This document shows positions 19,201 to 30,600 of a stretch of 64,000 bases of DNA, one piece after another. Numbering within the stretch: position 1 is the stretch's first letter; every line of letters starts with the position of its first letter. The translations under genes and the position numbers were made by a program. Source of the DNA: Bacillus crepusculi (lineage in GTDB: Bacteria > Bacillota > Bacilli > Bacillales > Bacillaceae); NCBI RefSeq assembly GCF_014764715.1, contig NZ_JACXXE010000004.1, positions 124,001 through 188,000 of the forward strand, in the 5' to 3' direction. Under the pieces are notes generated by a model. It had not been told where the DNA came from. It saw nothing but the letters and a program-made list of their open reading frames with translations, and did no database searches.

Positions 19201-21421
19201 GGGCACGTTGGATTTTTCCGCTTTCTGTTTTCGGAAATTGGTCTTTTTTCACCGGAATGATGTGATCTGGCTCGATTCCCATTTTGCGAATGATGCTCTC
19301 TCTAATCTGCTGAATCATCGTGATTTGGTCCTCTATCGAATCCTTTTGCGTGACAAAAAAGACGGCGAGTGTGTCATTACTTGATTCGGGATTGTAAATG
19401 CCGTATGCAGCAGCAAAGGTAACTTCAACCCCCTCCACCTCTTCCACAACGGCTTCAATTTCGTAATTCAAATAGTTCGCTCCGTTGATGACGATGATGT
19501 CCTTTTCCCTGCCTGTGAGGACAAGACGCCCTTCGTGAATAAACCCTAAATCCCCTGTGTGAAACCAGCCGTTTTCCGCAAATACTTCTTGATTGGCTTC
19601 CTCATTTTGATAGTAGCCCATCATGATCGTTGGGCTCTTCACCTGCAAGCGTCCCACCTGATCTTCTGGCAGCACCTGGTGATGCTCGTCGACAATCCGA
19701 ATCCATACAGAAGGAATCGGTACACCTACTTCTGTGAATGTCATCTTGTTCGGATGATCATGTGTGACATATTGAATCTCACTCGTTAACGAGGTCTGGT
19801 CGATTGTTAGCTGTCCATCCTGGTCACTGCGCCTCATAAATTCCTTTGACTGAACAATGGCTGAGGATGTCTCTGACATGCCATATGCCGGCACCATCGC
19901 ATGACGGCTTAACCCGTGCTGACCCATCATGTGCATGAAGCGCTGCGTTACTTTTGGAACAACCGCTTCGGCTGCATTCATGATATAGGTCAAGGTCGAG
20001 AGATCCCAGCTTCCCTTTAGAATGTCGTCCTCATATTCATTCATCATGGCAAAAGCAAAGTTTGGTGCCCACGTCCTTGTGACGCCATATGTTTCTACCC
20101 AGTCAAGCCACACCATCGGCCGTTCGATAAATTGATCGATGGATGGACTAATTTGCTGGCAGCCGAGATAGACGTCATGTACATGAAACATGACAATGCC
20201 CCCTACGTGATCAAGCGGCATCCAGTTCAGTGATACATCCTCGTGCGTGAAGCCGTTTGCCTGCTCAAAGGAGATGATTCTAGATAAGATGCTTTGATGG
20301 TTGTGACGGATACATTTTGGTACACCCGTACTTCCAGAAGACAGAAGCTGAAGCACAGGCTCATCCGGCTCTGGCTCATAATGCTGTTCATCGGGTTCAC
20401 AGGAAAGTAATGTTTCGATTGTTAAAATAGGCATTGATTTTGCTTCAAACGTCTCGCGCAGCCCGGCAATGTCCTCCGCACTCGCTTCATTTGTAATAAT
20501 GAAAGGTTCATTTTGCAGCTGAAACACGCCCTTCAGCTTGTTTACACCTTGATTCATTTCATCATACACAGGCGGCACAGAGACTGGCGTTGGAATGATT
20601 CCACCAAGAATACAGCCCCAGAACACCGTGATAAAATCGTGGTGATCTTTCAATTGAAGTAACACTTGATCGCCGTTTGTCAGTCCTGCTGCTCTTAATC
20701 CAGACAGGACCCGTTCAGCGCCTGTTAGAAGTTCAGGATAGGTTTGGGTCACCGCGTGACCGCCTTCTTTGATATAAGTCACTCCCCGTTCAGGTGACAT
20801 AAAGGCTGCTCGAATGAGCACCTCTGTCAGTGTGACAGGTGTCCCTTGTTTTTCGATCACATCACCGCCGTAAACAAGTGCTGGCGGTTTTTCATGGGCG
20901 GATGACTGGTTTGTTTGGCTGGCTTCATCCTTTGAAATCGATTCGTTTCCTTGAGTACGCTGCCGGTCAGGGAATAAGTCATCTAAATGATAGGGCGTCT
21001 GTCTTTCTGTCTGACTCTCAATGATAGCAGCCGCATCCTCTATTCCATCTATGTCTTTGATGCGTTCTTCTATCTTTCTTAATTCCTCTTGATCTAGTAC
21101 ATCCATTGAAAGCAGTGCCTCTGTATCGACGGCTCCACTTTCTGCCTTTGGCAAGGAAGGTAATAAAACGAGAGCGGCTGGCACTTCATCAGGATGAAGC
21201 GGGCCGTTCATCAAATCCTCTCTTGTCAGTGAAGGGTCCTTCGCCTGTGCAAATAGCACAAGCGAGAGGCCTCCCTTTTGATTTTTCTTCGGGATCAAAA
21301 CACATTCCTCTAGTGGAAAGTGAAGCATTATAGCGCGTTCTACTGCTTTGAGATCGATTCGTTTTCCGTTGATTCTGACGATATGATTTGCTGCATTTCC
21401 TTTTCGTTTACTGACTAACAT
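13223..21421 (-). CDS. Depsipeptide synthetase, second subunit (CesB/Vlm2-like): A(keto)-KR-T-C-A-T-TE
   Basis: 2732 residues; this subunit would finish and release a depsipeptide. Approximate order: vestigial Asub (15-115), first piece of a split pseudo-Asub (115-150), keto-acid-type A domain (195-750; SSGSTGVPKC near 362, MPLDHVGGIVMFH, A10 Lys in TESGKIQ), ketoreductase (TGGLGGIG near 1014; catalytic Ser in FGSVNG, Tyr/Asn in GAYSAAN), T (LGGHSLKA near 1355), C (HHIISDAWS), amino-acid A (GSTGTPKG near 2020), T (LGGDSIIS near 2405) and type I thioesterase (GHSMGG near 2545). The hand-read code for the second A is D-A-F-C-L-G-A-T-L, a hydrophobic pocket I cannot assign. The length is close to CesB. 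ATG 21421 follows GGAGGAG, so the longer frame to 21598 is rejected. With no KS or AT, the KR acts on a loaded alpha-keto acid, not a polyketide. Confidence 0.9.
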   Translation of the reverse strand: MLVSKRKGNAANHIVRINGKRIDLKAVERAIMLHFPLEECVLIPKKNQKGGLSLVLFAQAKDPSLTREDLMNGPLHPDEVPAALVLLPSLPKAESGAVDTEALLSMDVLDQEELRKIEERIKDIDGIEDAAAIIESQTERQTPYHLDDLFPDRQRTQGNESISKDEASQTNQSSAHEKPPALVYGGDVIEKQGTPVTLTEVLIRAAFMSPERGVTYIKEGGHAVTQTYPELLTGAERVLSGLRAAGLTNGDQVLLQLKDHHDFITVFWGCILGGIIPTPVSVPPVYDEMNQGVNKLKGVFQLQNEPFIITNEASAEDIAGLRETFEAKSMPILTIETLLSCEPDEQHYEPEPDEPVLQLLSSGSTGVPKCIRHNHQSILSRIISFEQANGFTHEDVSLNWMPLDHVGGIVMFHVHDVYLGCQQISPSIDQFIERPMVWLDWVETYGVTRTWAPNFAFAMMNEYEDDILKGSWDLSTLTYIMNAAEAVVPKVTQRFMHMMGQHGLSRHAMVPAYGMSETSSAIVQSKEFMRRSDQDGQLTIDQTSLTSEIQYVTHDHPNKMTFTEVGVPIPSVWIRIVDEHHQVLPEDQVGRLQVKSPTIMMGYYQNEEANQEVFAENGWFHTGDLGFIHEGRLVLTGREKDIIVINGANYLNYEIEAVVEEVEGVEVTFAAAYGIYNPESSNDTLAVFFVTQKDSIEDQITMIQQIRESIIRKMGIEPDHIIPVKKDQFPKTESGKIQRAQLGAALKDGAFRDIERALDLASENNQTLPDWFFKRIWVKENIGPSQPVSTDHVLVFEDEKGLYQSLYAQFEQMNLPYVSVKKGHEFLRLSKGMYQMNPRIKGDYVRLVAALEADELKIDHMLHLWNVSDKGMISSPEQFKELNASTSQSILHLYQALRQENKEPIRLVVVTKGGQFVKPEDNLHVEKTALVGLLKTIPQEWEGAEVSHLDIEAENIDQDAKRIAEELSAIHIKAEVAYRNGQRLVPKLEKVNMMAAPQTEGFLEYEGLYLLTGGLGGIGFELSKQMLQFGLKLVFIGRTSLEEDGEKAEVFLQLKALGDVMYVQADVTCLSDVRQAIYEAEKHFGQSIRGALHLAGAGNVSEHFQHVDKYTLAHTSEEDFIKELSGKADGAWVLQEAFKHDPAVPLVFFGSVNGFFGGTTFGAYSAANSFLDGLAHALTFQEGRRAISLNFSMWDNLGLSKGHTGAALTVRKGFQLIGKKQGLHSLCLGVRLNEAHLFIGLDGSNQEIARHLQPAPMPRFEKKLYYSVQPGKEVHIEDIAGVTKGDWDIRQVIEIPKKQDGSIDHEALRLNHHKNGQSLEKQWPETKTEQVLAAIWEDILEVDRVYKEDQFFDLGGHSLKATQTISRINHEFSIKAPLKILFESKHLAHLAQMVDDIKGAPAVQEAKIPKLGKQTSYELSHAQQRIWFLSTLEKSHHYNILGAWKLTGQLHIQGLTKAIGHLTKRHEALRATFKSLGGKPVQLIREDLPPSVTVANFSLFNEKTRARRLEQLIQQEANRIYDLERGPLAQWTIVDMGKEEYYLLCAQHHIISDAWSLSLLIQELEVVYDALLAEKTPQLPALEIEWTDYVHWENEQLKHHQADQAYWLDTLQGELPVLELPFDRPRPPVQTFNGATEQIVLDEPLIRRLQVLSKQQGTTLFMTMLSAYYVLLHKLSGQTDVIIGSPIAGRDAKQSEKLVGMFVNTLALRQDMSKADTFADLLENVKEMTLKAFEHQHYPFDKLVDDLSIDRDLSRSPIFQVAMGYVTDSLDVNLKGLTSEQVMVHHTVSKFDLTLHVFEQEEQLSIHAEYNTDLFDQQTIHRYMNYYLHLLDGMTAQPERTFSDYCLMDKAEQDAMIIGNNQTGTPYPKRTLQELFEEQVQRDPHRIALSYMEEHMTYQTLDEKATQLAAYLQSKGIGPGSLVPMLFDRSFDMIVSVLGIVKSGAAYVPMSPEYPDARIRLIVRDTQSDVILTQSHFAERLVDFTGIKIEMDKPLPEIHAVYQREKSIIGEDQLAYVNYTSGSTGTPKGVMLPHAGVVRLVRETNYIELGPDDKMLQLSNYAFDAFTFELWGMLLNGGQLILIPKYAALNMDELTRLIKTHQVTANCLPTALFNRLIEHDPKSVAGYRTLLVGGEAMSSEHARKALPHMKGVLINAYGPTENTTLATTYQVTHVPEDARSVPIGVPVANSTVVILDDYLNPVPTGVKGEIYIGGTGLAKGYLHDPERTQERFIDNPFPALKGDKLYRSGDLGTWRSDGTIEYLGRKDNLVKIRGYRIECGEIETALLKHPQVKECTVIAKTYGSSKRLAAYLVTDGGEPVPGWKAFLQESLPGYMIPSYFIVLDAIPVTTNGKVDQKALPEPTEMVSSSQEDNKPATETQQLIVSAFTEVLGVKQVGVHDSFFDLGGDSIISIQAVAKLKEKGIRVDPKWIFMHPAPAQLAAHLDTLPEADEHVEREPKDYVIELKKGDPAEPSIFFAPPAGGTVMGYIDVAKLMTHQGAVYALQSPGLYEDEEPQFLHYTELVTIFNEAIETFYRPGIDYLAGHSMGGHLAYGMNQRLCHAGKAPKGLIILDTVPVLRDEADQALHADMNEEEVKMLALVLGMGNLVGIKPEALQGLSFQEVKQKILKEAEKDEVVHQFMNDHYLDKYLQMQTHNTIMSQAIELEKEPFPVPFYIVQSSDHATDFQKKFADWEAYTKETCTYYHIKGDHVTMMKRPQADELAQILQTIIKG

Positions 21422-21685
21422 GGTTCTTCTCCTCCTACATCCAATCCAAAATCTGAATCTTGCTTTTTTCAGTCCAAACGCCGACATCTCCTGTCGGATA
21501 GAGGTATTCGCCTGTTTGATGTTTGAATGGGTGCGGAATTTTATGCGCCTCCATCCAATCGGCAAGCTCCCCGCAAAGTGCTTTGATATCCTTTGCACCG
21601 ATAAAGATATCTCCTGGAAACCCTACTGGCATAAGCTGATGCTCATCATTCAGGATATAAATTTCTGTTTCACAGGAAGGATCAT
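21076..21685 (-). other. Degenerate adenylation-domain remnant split across the two depsipeptide synthetase genes
   Basis: The last ~80 residues of the first subunit keep A6/A7-like pieces (GDIFIGAKDI, then YPTGDVGVW) and stop. The next protein resumes with an A8-like stretch (VRINGKRIDLKAVERAI) and an A10-like one (SGAVDTEALL), where the catalytic Lys of NGKVD is replaced by Ala. Cores A1-A5 are absent and no T domain follows. The gene boundary falls at the Acore/Asub hinge. It cannot activate a substrate and may act as a docking pair. Confidence 0.7.
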
Positions 21686-24600
21686 GCACACCTGAGTAAA
21701 CCTCTTCTTGGTCTGGGTACAGCACGCTGACTTGTGCATTTTTCGCCCAATCGGTGATCATCCGTTCTTTTTCTTCATTCGTCACGATTGTGAACGAGGA
21801 GAGCGGCGTCTCCGCCTGTTCTGTCATGGCTTCAAGCGTGTGAATCAGCTGCTGCATCAGTGAGTGTATTTGCTTTTCTGTATATTGATTGAACCGATAT
21901 GTGACCCGAAGCTCAAGTGTATCTCCCGGAACAGCCACAAGGGTTAAGTCATAATTCGTTTCTTCATGACTTGCGATATCTAAGATACGTACACCATGCG
22001 GCTCAATGGATTCAATCGGATAGTTTTCAAACACGACAATGCTGTCAAACAATGATTCTCCACTCGGAATTTCGGTCATCTGCTGAATATCTGGCAGCAC
22101 AGTATATTCGAATTCTCGCATGTGAAAAACGGTTTCCTGCGTATGTGCCAGCAGGCGGGCGATGGTCCAGTCTGGCGCGATTGGCAAACGGAGCGGCAAG
22201 GTGTTAATAAAAAGCCCTGTCATGCTTTCAACCTCTGGTAAGTCCGCTGGTCGCCCAGACACTGTCACACCAAATATGACATCCTCTGAGCCTGAATGCA
22301 GATGCAGGAGCAGCCCCCATGCCGCCTGAATCAGTGTGCTCATCGTGACCTTCTGCGTGCCTGCCATCTCTTCTAGCTTCTGCTGCATGCGCGGCGTCAG
22401 TTTTATACTAAGCTGATCAATACCTGCTCCTTCATCCGAAGCTTGCTCGCCGTCTCCAGGAAGCGGTGTGGCTTCCTCTACTCCTGACATATAACGTTTC
22501 CAGAACTCTTGCGCCTTCTCTTGATCCTGCTTTTGTAGCCACTCGATGAAATCCTTGTATGGACGTACAGCCGGAAGATTGATCTCCCGTTCATCTACAA
22601 GGGAACGATACAGCGCAAAGGATTCTTCAATAAAGCTGAACAAGCTCCAGCCATCGATTAAAATATGATGAAAGCTAAAGACAAACGTGCATGTTCTCTC
22701 ATCACAATGGAATAATGCAATACGGATCAGTGGTTCATCCGCATTTTCTAAATTGAAATCCTTTGAACGATCGGATTGTAAATAGTGTTCAATGGTTTCC
22801 TTCTGATCCGTTTCACTCAGGTGGCGCACATCGTGCTGAGTGAGGTGAATGCTTCCTTCTGATTGAATCAACTGGACAGGCTCTTTTAAGCCTTCCCATA
22901 CGAATGTTGTCCGCAAAATTGAATGACGTTCTACAAGGAGATTCCACGCTTGTTCGTAGGCGTTGCCGTCTGTTAAGCCTTCGAGCGTCATATGCACCTG
23001 GCCAAAATAAGCTTGTGACGCTTGATCCAGCAGTGCATGAAACAGCATCCCTTGCTGCATTGGAGATAGCGGATACACATCCACCACATTGTCTGGAAGC
23101 TCATCTATTTGCTTTTGCGTGAGCTGAACCAGAGGGAAATCAGAAGGTGTAAAACCACCTTTTGTCTCTACACAATGCGTCAAAATGTCCTCCATTTTTT
23201 CTTTGAACCGTTCAGGTAACAGGCGCACCTCTTCATGCTGGAGCAGCTCACGATTGATCATAAAGTTCATTTGAAGCTGACCATTCACGACGTATCCGTA
23301 CACATCGATCAAATGCTGCCTTTCTGCTTTTGGATCGTGTACATGCCCATTTCGTTCATCTGCTAAATAAAGCTTTGCCTCACCATCTATTTGATCTAAC
23401 TGTCCAAGATAATTAAAGCTCATCTGCGGCGCTGCCGTTTTGAGTACACGAGGTTCTGTCATGTATTGAAGCAAGCCATAGCCGATTCCTTTTTGCGGCA
23501 CAGCCCTTAAGGTTTCTTTGACATCTTTGATTTGTCTCTCAACATCGGTTTTGATAAAAGGAATAAAAATAGGATAAGAGCTTGTAAACCAGCCGACTGT
23601 CCGTGACAAATCCATCTGTTCAAATAAATCCTCGCGTCCGTGCCCTTCTAAGGTGATGAGTATTGGCTTTCCAGCAGCTTGCGCAAGACCTGATAAGAGT
23701 AAATCGTTTACCTCTGTTCGGTACGCTTGTGATGCCTGCCTTAATAAAATATCTGTTTGATCCTTCGTCAATTGAATAGACAGGATCTCTGCATGTTCTT
23801 CTATATTAGAAAGCGCAGGTGTTTGAAAAGGGGAACCCTCTTCCTCATGATTGATGACCTTTTGCCAAAAAGGAACCTGCTCTTGTAATTGATCTGTTTG
23901 TGCATATTCATATAGTGCATCTGCCCATTGCTTGTAGGAGGCCGTTTTCCTTGCAAATACTACTTCCTGCCCCGCAGCAAGCTGCTTCAGTCCATTTAAT
24001 AGATCTTCCTGTATGATGCGCCATGATATTCCATCCATGATGAGATGGTGGGCAGCGATGAAAAGCTCTGATGTGTCATGACTTGTGTGAAAAAGAATCG
24101 CCTTGATCACTTCTCCTCGCTCTAATGACAATGTTCCTTGACAAGCGCCTGTCTCCAATTGGATTTGTTCCAGCGCTTCCTCCTGAGAAACGTTCGTCAA
24201 ATCAAAGGATGTGACACAAGGGGTGATGCCAGGCTCACGAATCGTTTGCACCCATGTGCCATCTGCCTCTTTTGTATACACCGCTCTTAGCATATCGTGA
24301 TGATCGGCAAGCTTTGAAAGAATCTCCGTCAACTGCTTTAGCTGTACGGATTGCTTGAATTCAATATGCGCTGATAGATTCCAATAATCTTGATTTGTCA
24401 TCGATTGCTCAAAGAACCAGGATTGAATTGGAAGGAGACGAACGTCCCCTGTAACAGGTGATTGGTCATAGGACACAGAAACATCTGCCCTTTTCATAGC
24501 GAGTGCCAGCTGTGAAATGGTTTGTTTTTCAAATACATCTCTCGGCTGGATGATGTAGCCTTCCTGCGCTAAACGTGCCACCATTTGTATAACAATGATG

Positions 24601-27600
24601 GAATCTCCGCCAAGCTCAAAGTAGTTATCATGTACACCGATAGAAGGGGCACCAAGCAGCTGAGACCATACTTTTTCTAGCACTCGTTCTTCCTCACTGA
24701 CTGCTCTGTCAACTGGTCTACCCGCTTCCTCCTGTTTCCACTCTGGCGATGGGAGACGCTTTTGGTCTACCTTGCCATTTGGTGTGAGCGGCAGTTCATC
24801 CAGCTCCATCAATAGGCTTGGCACCATATAATCTGGCAGCATGTCTTTCAAGGCTTGGCGAATGGCTTGCTGGGTCCATGCTCCTTTTTGAACAAAATAA
24901 CCGATGAGCCGCTTATGACCACTCTCGTGCTGATGCGGAATGACTGCACATTCTATGATGTCTTCAAAGCTCAGCATAGCGGCTTCAATTTCTCCGCATT
25001 CGACGCGGTGTCCGCGAATTTTCACTTGATGATCGATTCTTCCAAGGCAGTCGATGATGCCATTTGACAGCCAGCGGCCCATATCACCTGTTTTATATAA
25101 ACGCGCTCCTTCTTGGAAAGGATGCGGGATAAATGATTGCGTTGTTTTTTCTTCATCTCCAAGGTAACCAAGTGCAAGCCCTGTTCCGCCAACGTAGATC
25201 TCACCGATCACGCCTTGCGGGACTGGCTGCAGCTGGTCGTCTAATATATAGGCTTGTGAATAAGCGATTGGCCGGCCGATTGGAACCGTAGCCTGACCTT
25301 CGTCCAATGCCCGAATGTGATGCACACAGGAGAATGTTGTGTTTTCAGTTGGTCCATAGCCGTTTAAAAGCCCTTCAGGCAAATACGGCAGTGCTTTACG
25401 GATATGAGCGGCTGAGAGCGCATCTCCGCCGACCAATAATGCATCGAATCCAGATAAGGCTTCAGGATGTTCCTCTGTTAACCGGTTGAACAGCGGCACC
25501 GTCAGAAATCCTGTTGTGATTTTATAAGATTTCAGCGTATCAGCCAGCGTATCCATTGATAAGATCGTATTTCGTTCGGTGAGTATCAGCCTTCCCCCGT
25601 TCAGAAGGGCTCCCCATATCTCATACGTAAAGGCATCAAAGGAGAAGCTCGCGATTTGTAGAATGCGCGTATGTTCATCAAGGGTGACATAATCCGTTTC
25701 ACATACAAGCCGGATGACCGCTTGATGCGGGATCAGAACTCCTTTTGGCTGTCCAGTTGATCCTGATGTGTAATTGATATAAGCGAGCCCATCAGGTTTT
25801 AAGGCAGCGGGTATGAGTTCAGCTTCTGATAAAAACTCTTCATATCCCTCGTCAAGACAAATGAGCTCGGTTTGACTGATCGACACCTTTTTCAGCCATT
25901 CGTTTTTTGTCAACAAAAGCTTAATGCCTGTATCCTTCAGCATATAGTCAATGCGCGATTCTGGATATTCAGGATCAATTGGCACGTAAGCGCCCCCTGC
26001 TTTCACAATTGCCAGCACCCCAAGAATCATTTCAGGCGACCTGTCGATCAAAAGCCCGATTGGTTCATGCGGGGTGACGCCACGCTGCTGCAAATAGGCG
26101 GCAAGCCGATCGACTTTCTCTCGTAACTCGCCATACGTCCACTGCTCTCCCCCAGATTCGAGGGCAATGGCATGAGGTGTCTTTTTCACCTGCGCTTCAA
26201 ATCGTTCCGTGATCAGAAGTGAGCCTGCTGGTTGATCCGTTTTTCCGCTCCATTCATAGAGCAATTGATGCTTCTCTTCCTCTGGCAGGTAATCCATTTG
26301 TCTGATCGGCTGCGCCGGATTTTCACAAATACTTTCGAGCAGATGCTCGTAGTAACGAAGGAATCGCTCCATCGTATCATCAGAAAATAAATCTGCATGA
26401 TACTCAAGCTTTAATTGAAGACCATCTGTCCCTTCAAAAACAAATAGGGATAGATCGAATTTGGCTGTATCGTTATCTTCAATGGCTAAAACCGATGTCG
26501 CCTCCCCCATTGGAGAAGCTTCAAGCGGTAGGTTTTGCAGAACGAACATGACCTGAAATAGTGGCTGCTTACTAGCATCACGTACAATGTTCAGTTCATC
26601 TACCACCATCTCAAACGGCACATCCTGATGCGCATAAGCACCGACGGTTGTCTCCTTCACTCGCTCTAATAGCTCTGTAAAGGCCGGATTCCCGCCATGA
26701 TCGATCCGAAGTGCCAATGTATTCACGAAGAATCCGATCAGATGCTCCATCTCCGTCCGATTTCTCCCAGCAATGACCGAGCCAATCACAAACTCATCCT
26801 GTGAGGACAATCGATGCAGCAGCGTAGAGAAAGCAGAAAGTAAGGTCATATAAAGTGTGCTGTCTGTTTTTTTGGAAAGTGCAGCGAGCTGATCAGACAA
26901 TGCCTTCGACAAGCGATATGTTTTCGTTTTTCCTCTGTAGGATTGAACGGCCGGCCGCGGATGGTCATACGGCAATACCAAGTCTTCCACAGGTGCCGCG
27001 AATTGCTCCTTCCAATAGGAAAGCTGCTTATGCAGCGTCTCGCCTGCCAAATACTCCTTCTGCCATAGCGCATAATCCGCATATTGAATTGGCAGCGGTG
27101 GAAGGTCAGGCTCCCGCCCTTCGATCATCGCTGTATACCACTCGGATAGCTCTCTCGCAGCAATGCCGATCGACCATCCATCTGACACGATATGGTGAAT
27201 GGACATCAGCAGCAAATGATCTGTAGAGGAAAGCCGAATCAGTTTCACACGAAAGAGCGCATCATGTTCTAGTTGAAACGGTGTGCTCGCCTCTTTTTTC
27301 GCCCATTCAGCCGCTTTTTGTTCTTTTTCTTCCTGTGATGTTAGATCTGATATATCCGCCACCTCAAGCTCTGGAAGGGTCATATGCTCATGAATGATCT
27401 GTACCGGTTCATCTCCGCTCATTGTAAAGGATGTTCTGAGCGATTCATGTCTTTGCACCATGTGCTGCAAACTGCGCTGAAGCACATTCACATCTAAAGG
27501 TCCATTCATTCGAAAAGAAATCGTATTATTGTAAAACGGCAGATCTGGCTCTAATTGATAGAGAAACCACTGTCTTTGCTGGGCGTAGGACATCGGTATC

Positions 27601-30600
27601 TCCTGACCCTTTTCCATTTTCCTCATCGGAATCGCTTTATCCGCCTCGGCATGTGAATCAATCCAGTCCGCTAATTCTCCAAGTCTCGTCTGTTCAAAAA
27701 GAACAGCGAGCGGCACATCAAATCCCGTTCTTTGTCTAACGGCAGACAGCATTTGCGTTGCCTTCAGTGAATGACCTCCTAGTAGGAAGAAATGATCGCC
27801 ACAGCTGACATTTGAGACATCGAGCAGCTCTGACCAAATGTGTGCCAAGAGTTTCTCAGTCTCTGTTTGTGGTGCCCTGTCCTCTGAATCATGTCCACTT
27901 TCTTCTATTAATTCATTGAAATACGCTTCGTCTGGTATCCCATCTTCTGTTTCTTTCCAGCATTCCTCAGGATAAAGGTGCACGGCGTATTCGCCAGATA
28001 GACGAGACTGTAAGCACGTATGAATGGACTGATACAGCCGTTCTTCAATGGCCTTTGTTTGATCGGTTTTGAAAAAGACATAAATGGCTTGCTCTCTTTG
28101 CATCTCCGCATGGACCATCTCTTCAATCTCTTGCTTCGACCGATCTAACCCCATATAAATGAGAGGAGCGTCTGTCATCAAACATGCCAGCATCGTCTGG
28201 ATGCCCGTCCGCTTAGGAATCGGGAGATAGCCTCTTTCTTTTAATATGCCTTTGATCATAGAGCCTTCGCTCATTCCGATCTCATCCCACATGCTGAAGC
28301 TAAAGCAATACGGCTTCACTGTAGATGTCAGCCTCTGATATTGAGCAAACTGTTCAACGAACTCATTGGCAGCGCAATAGGCACCAACGGTCATCCCGCC
28401 CTTTAACGTACGTGCTGACGAGCTAGAAAGAAATAAGACGTTCTGCCGTTTAGACGCCGCTTCATGAAGCGCAACCGTGCCATATACCTTAGCTTCGTAC
28501 ATGGCCTGTAAAGACACGGACGTCATGTCAGCAAGCAGCTCTTCTTGAATGATGCCAGCGAAATGAATGATGCCATGCAGCCTTTTATCTCGAGCTACCT
28601 CTTGTCTTGAGATGAAGGCTTCAACCTCTTTCGCGTCAGTCATGTCCACTTTTTCATAAAGAACGGTGCCGCCATGGTCTTTCGCTTGCTTCTCAAGTGA
28701 AGTCAATAGGTCTTGCTGCTCCGCACATAAAGCCTCTCGCTCCTTTCTACCAAGCAACACGAGGTGTGCTTGATAGGATTTCAGTAGGTGTTCACTCAGC
28801 ATGCTTCCAATTCCGCCAAGTCCACCTGTCATCACGTAAAGCCCGGATGATTCAAATGGCGGTTTCTTTCTCTTTTGTTCCTTTTCCAGCTGAAGCGGTG
28901 ACAAAAGAGGAATATAACGAACACCTTCGCGATAAGCGGCGATATGATGGTTTGTGTCATGTGTGAGTTCTGTCATGATGGATAATGCATGAGAATGACC
29001 AGCTGCCGATTCTGCCAGAGAAAAATCAAGACATTTCACCTTGATAAACGGCCATTCATGCTGAACAGCTGTCATCAGTCCCGCAGTTGTTGCTTTTTCC
29101 ACATGATGCGTTTGATCTTCTGGCAAATTCATCGCATGAGCTGAGACATAGGCGATCTCTATAGGCTCCTCATAGGCGGCAATCGCTTTTGTTACATATA
29201 ATGCACTCAGGCTGCCAGTTTTCTGCGCTTCTTTCGCCATGCCCGTATGAAGGGTGTCTTCGTTGTTTGTATAGTTCCAAAGGTGAATGATTTGTTTCAC
29301 CGAAACGCCATACGAACGGAGCGTCTCAAAGAGTTGTTCGTAGTCAGACGGTCGATTCGGGTGGATGATGAAGTGTGTGTGTGTGAGTTGTGTGAATGCT
29401 TGACCCGGTTCAACCGTAATGCATGTGTGTTCACTGCTTGAAAGAGAGCGTAATTGATCTGCCAGCCCTAATGCGTCTGCAAAGATCACCATGTCCCCTG
29501 CTATTTGCTTTTCAGCTACATGAAGCGGAGCAGGTATCCATTCCTTTTGATAGCTCCAATCAGGCAAGGTATGTTCATTTTCTAGTCTGATGTCCATTTC
29601 CTTGATGATTTCATCGAATTCACCTTCCTGCCATCTTGTCTTGAGCTGCGCCCTTTCTATTTTTCCAGAGCTTGTTTTCGGAAAGGCATGCTTCTGGACA
29701 GGGATCACGCGCGATACAGACAGACCCATTTTTGTCGCAATATGGGATTTGAGGTGCTGACTTGCCCTCATGATATAAGATGGCTCATACAGCTTCGGTG
29801 TAAAAAAGAGCATCAGTTCATCGGATGCAGAAGCCTCCATCCGAACGGAGCAAGCAGCCACAAAGCTCGTTTCTACGCCTGGTACTTCCTCTGCAATGGC
29901 TTCAATTTCATAGTTGTGATAATTTTTCCCGTTGATGATGATCATGTCTTTTTCTCTGCCGGTTAACGTCAGCCTTCCTTCGTGCAAGAAGCCTAAATCT
30001 CCCGTGTGAAACCAGCCATCCGTTTGAAAGACTTCTTGATTCGCTTCATCATTCTTGTAATAGCCCTTCATGGTGGTTGGACCTTTTATTTGCACCCGAC
30101 CAATATGATCTTCTGGAAGAAGCTCATGCTGATGATTGACGATGCGTATCGTGATACCTGGAATCGGTTTGCCCAGCTCTGTAAAGCTGACGGTTCCTGT
30201 CTCACGTGCCTCCGCTGGTCTTAGCTGCTCTGTCAGCGACGTTTCCTCGAAGGTCAGAACCCCGCTGTTTTCATCTCCCCGTTCAATCGCAAAGGAGAAG
30301 ACAACAGCTGATGAGATTTCAGACATGCCGAAAGCCGGCCTGATCACATTTCCCTTTAAGCCATGCGGAGCCAGCAGATGTAAAAACCGGTGAATCGTCT
30401 TCGGTACGACCGCTTCTGCTCCATTGATCATACAGGTCATGGCAGAAAGATCCCAAGACCCTGAAGAGATTTCTTTCTCATAATCATTGATCATCGCAAA
30501 CGCAAAGTTCGGCGCCCATGTCTTCGTTGCACGATAACGATCCATCCAATCAAGCCAGCGCAGCGGCTGGGCGATGAAATCATCTGTTCTTGCCCGAATT

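Noticed and set aside
21422-21598. Upstream extension of the second depsipeptide synthetase frame to 21598
   Set aside because: The extra 59 residues overlap the end of the previous gene, are rich in basic residues and unlike any domain. ATG 21421 has a strong GGAGGAG site.
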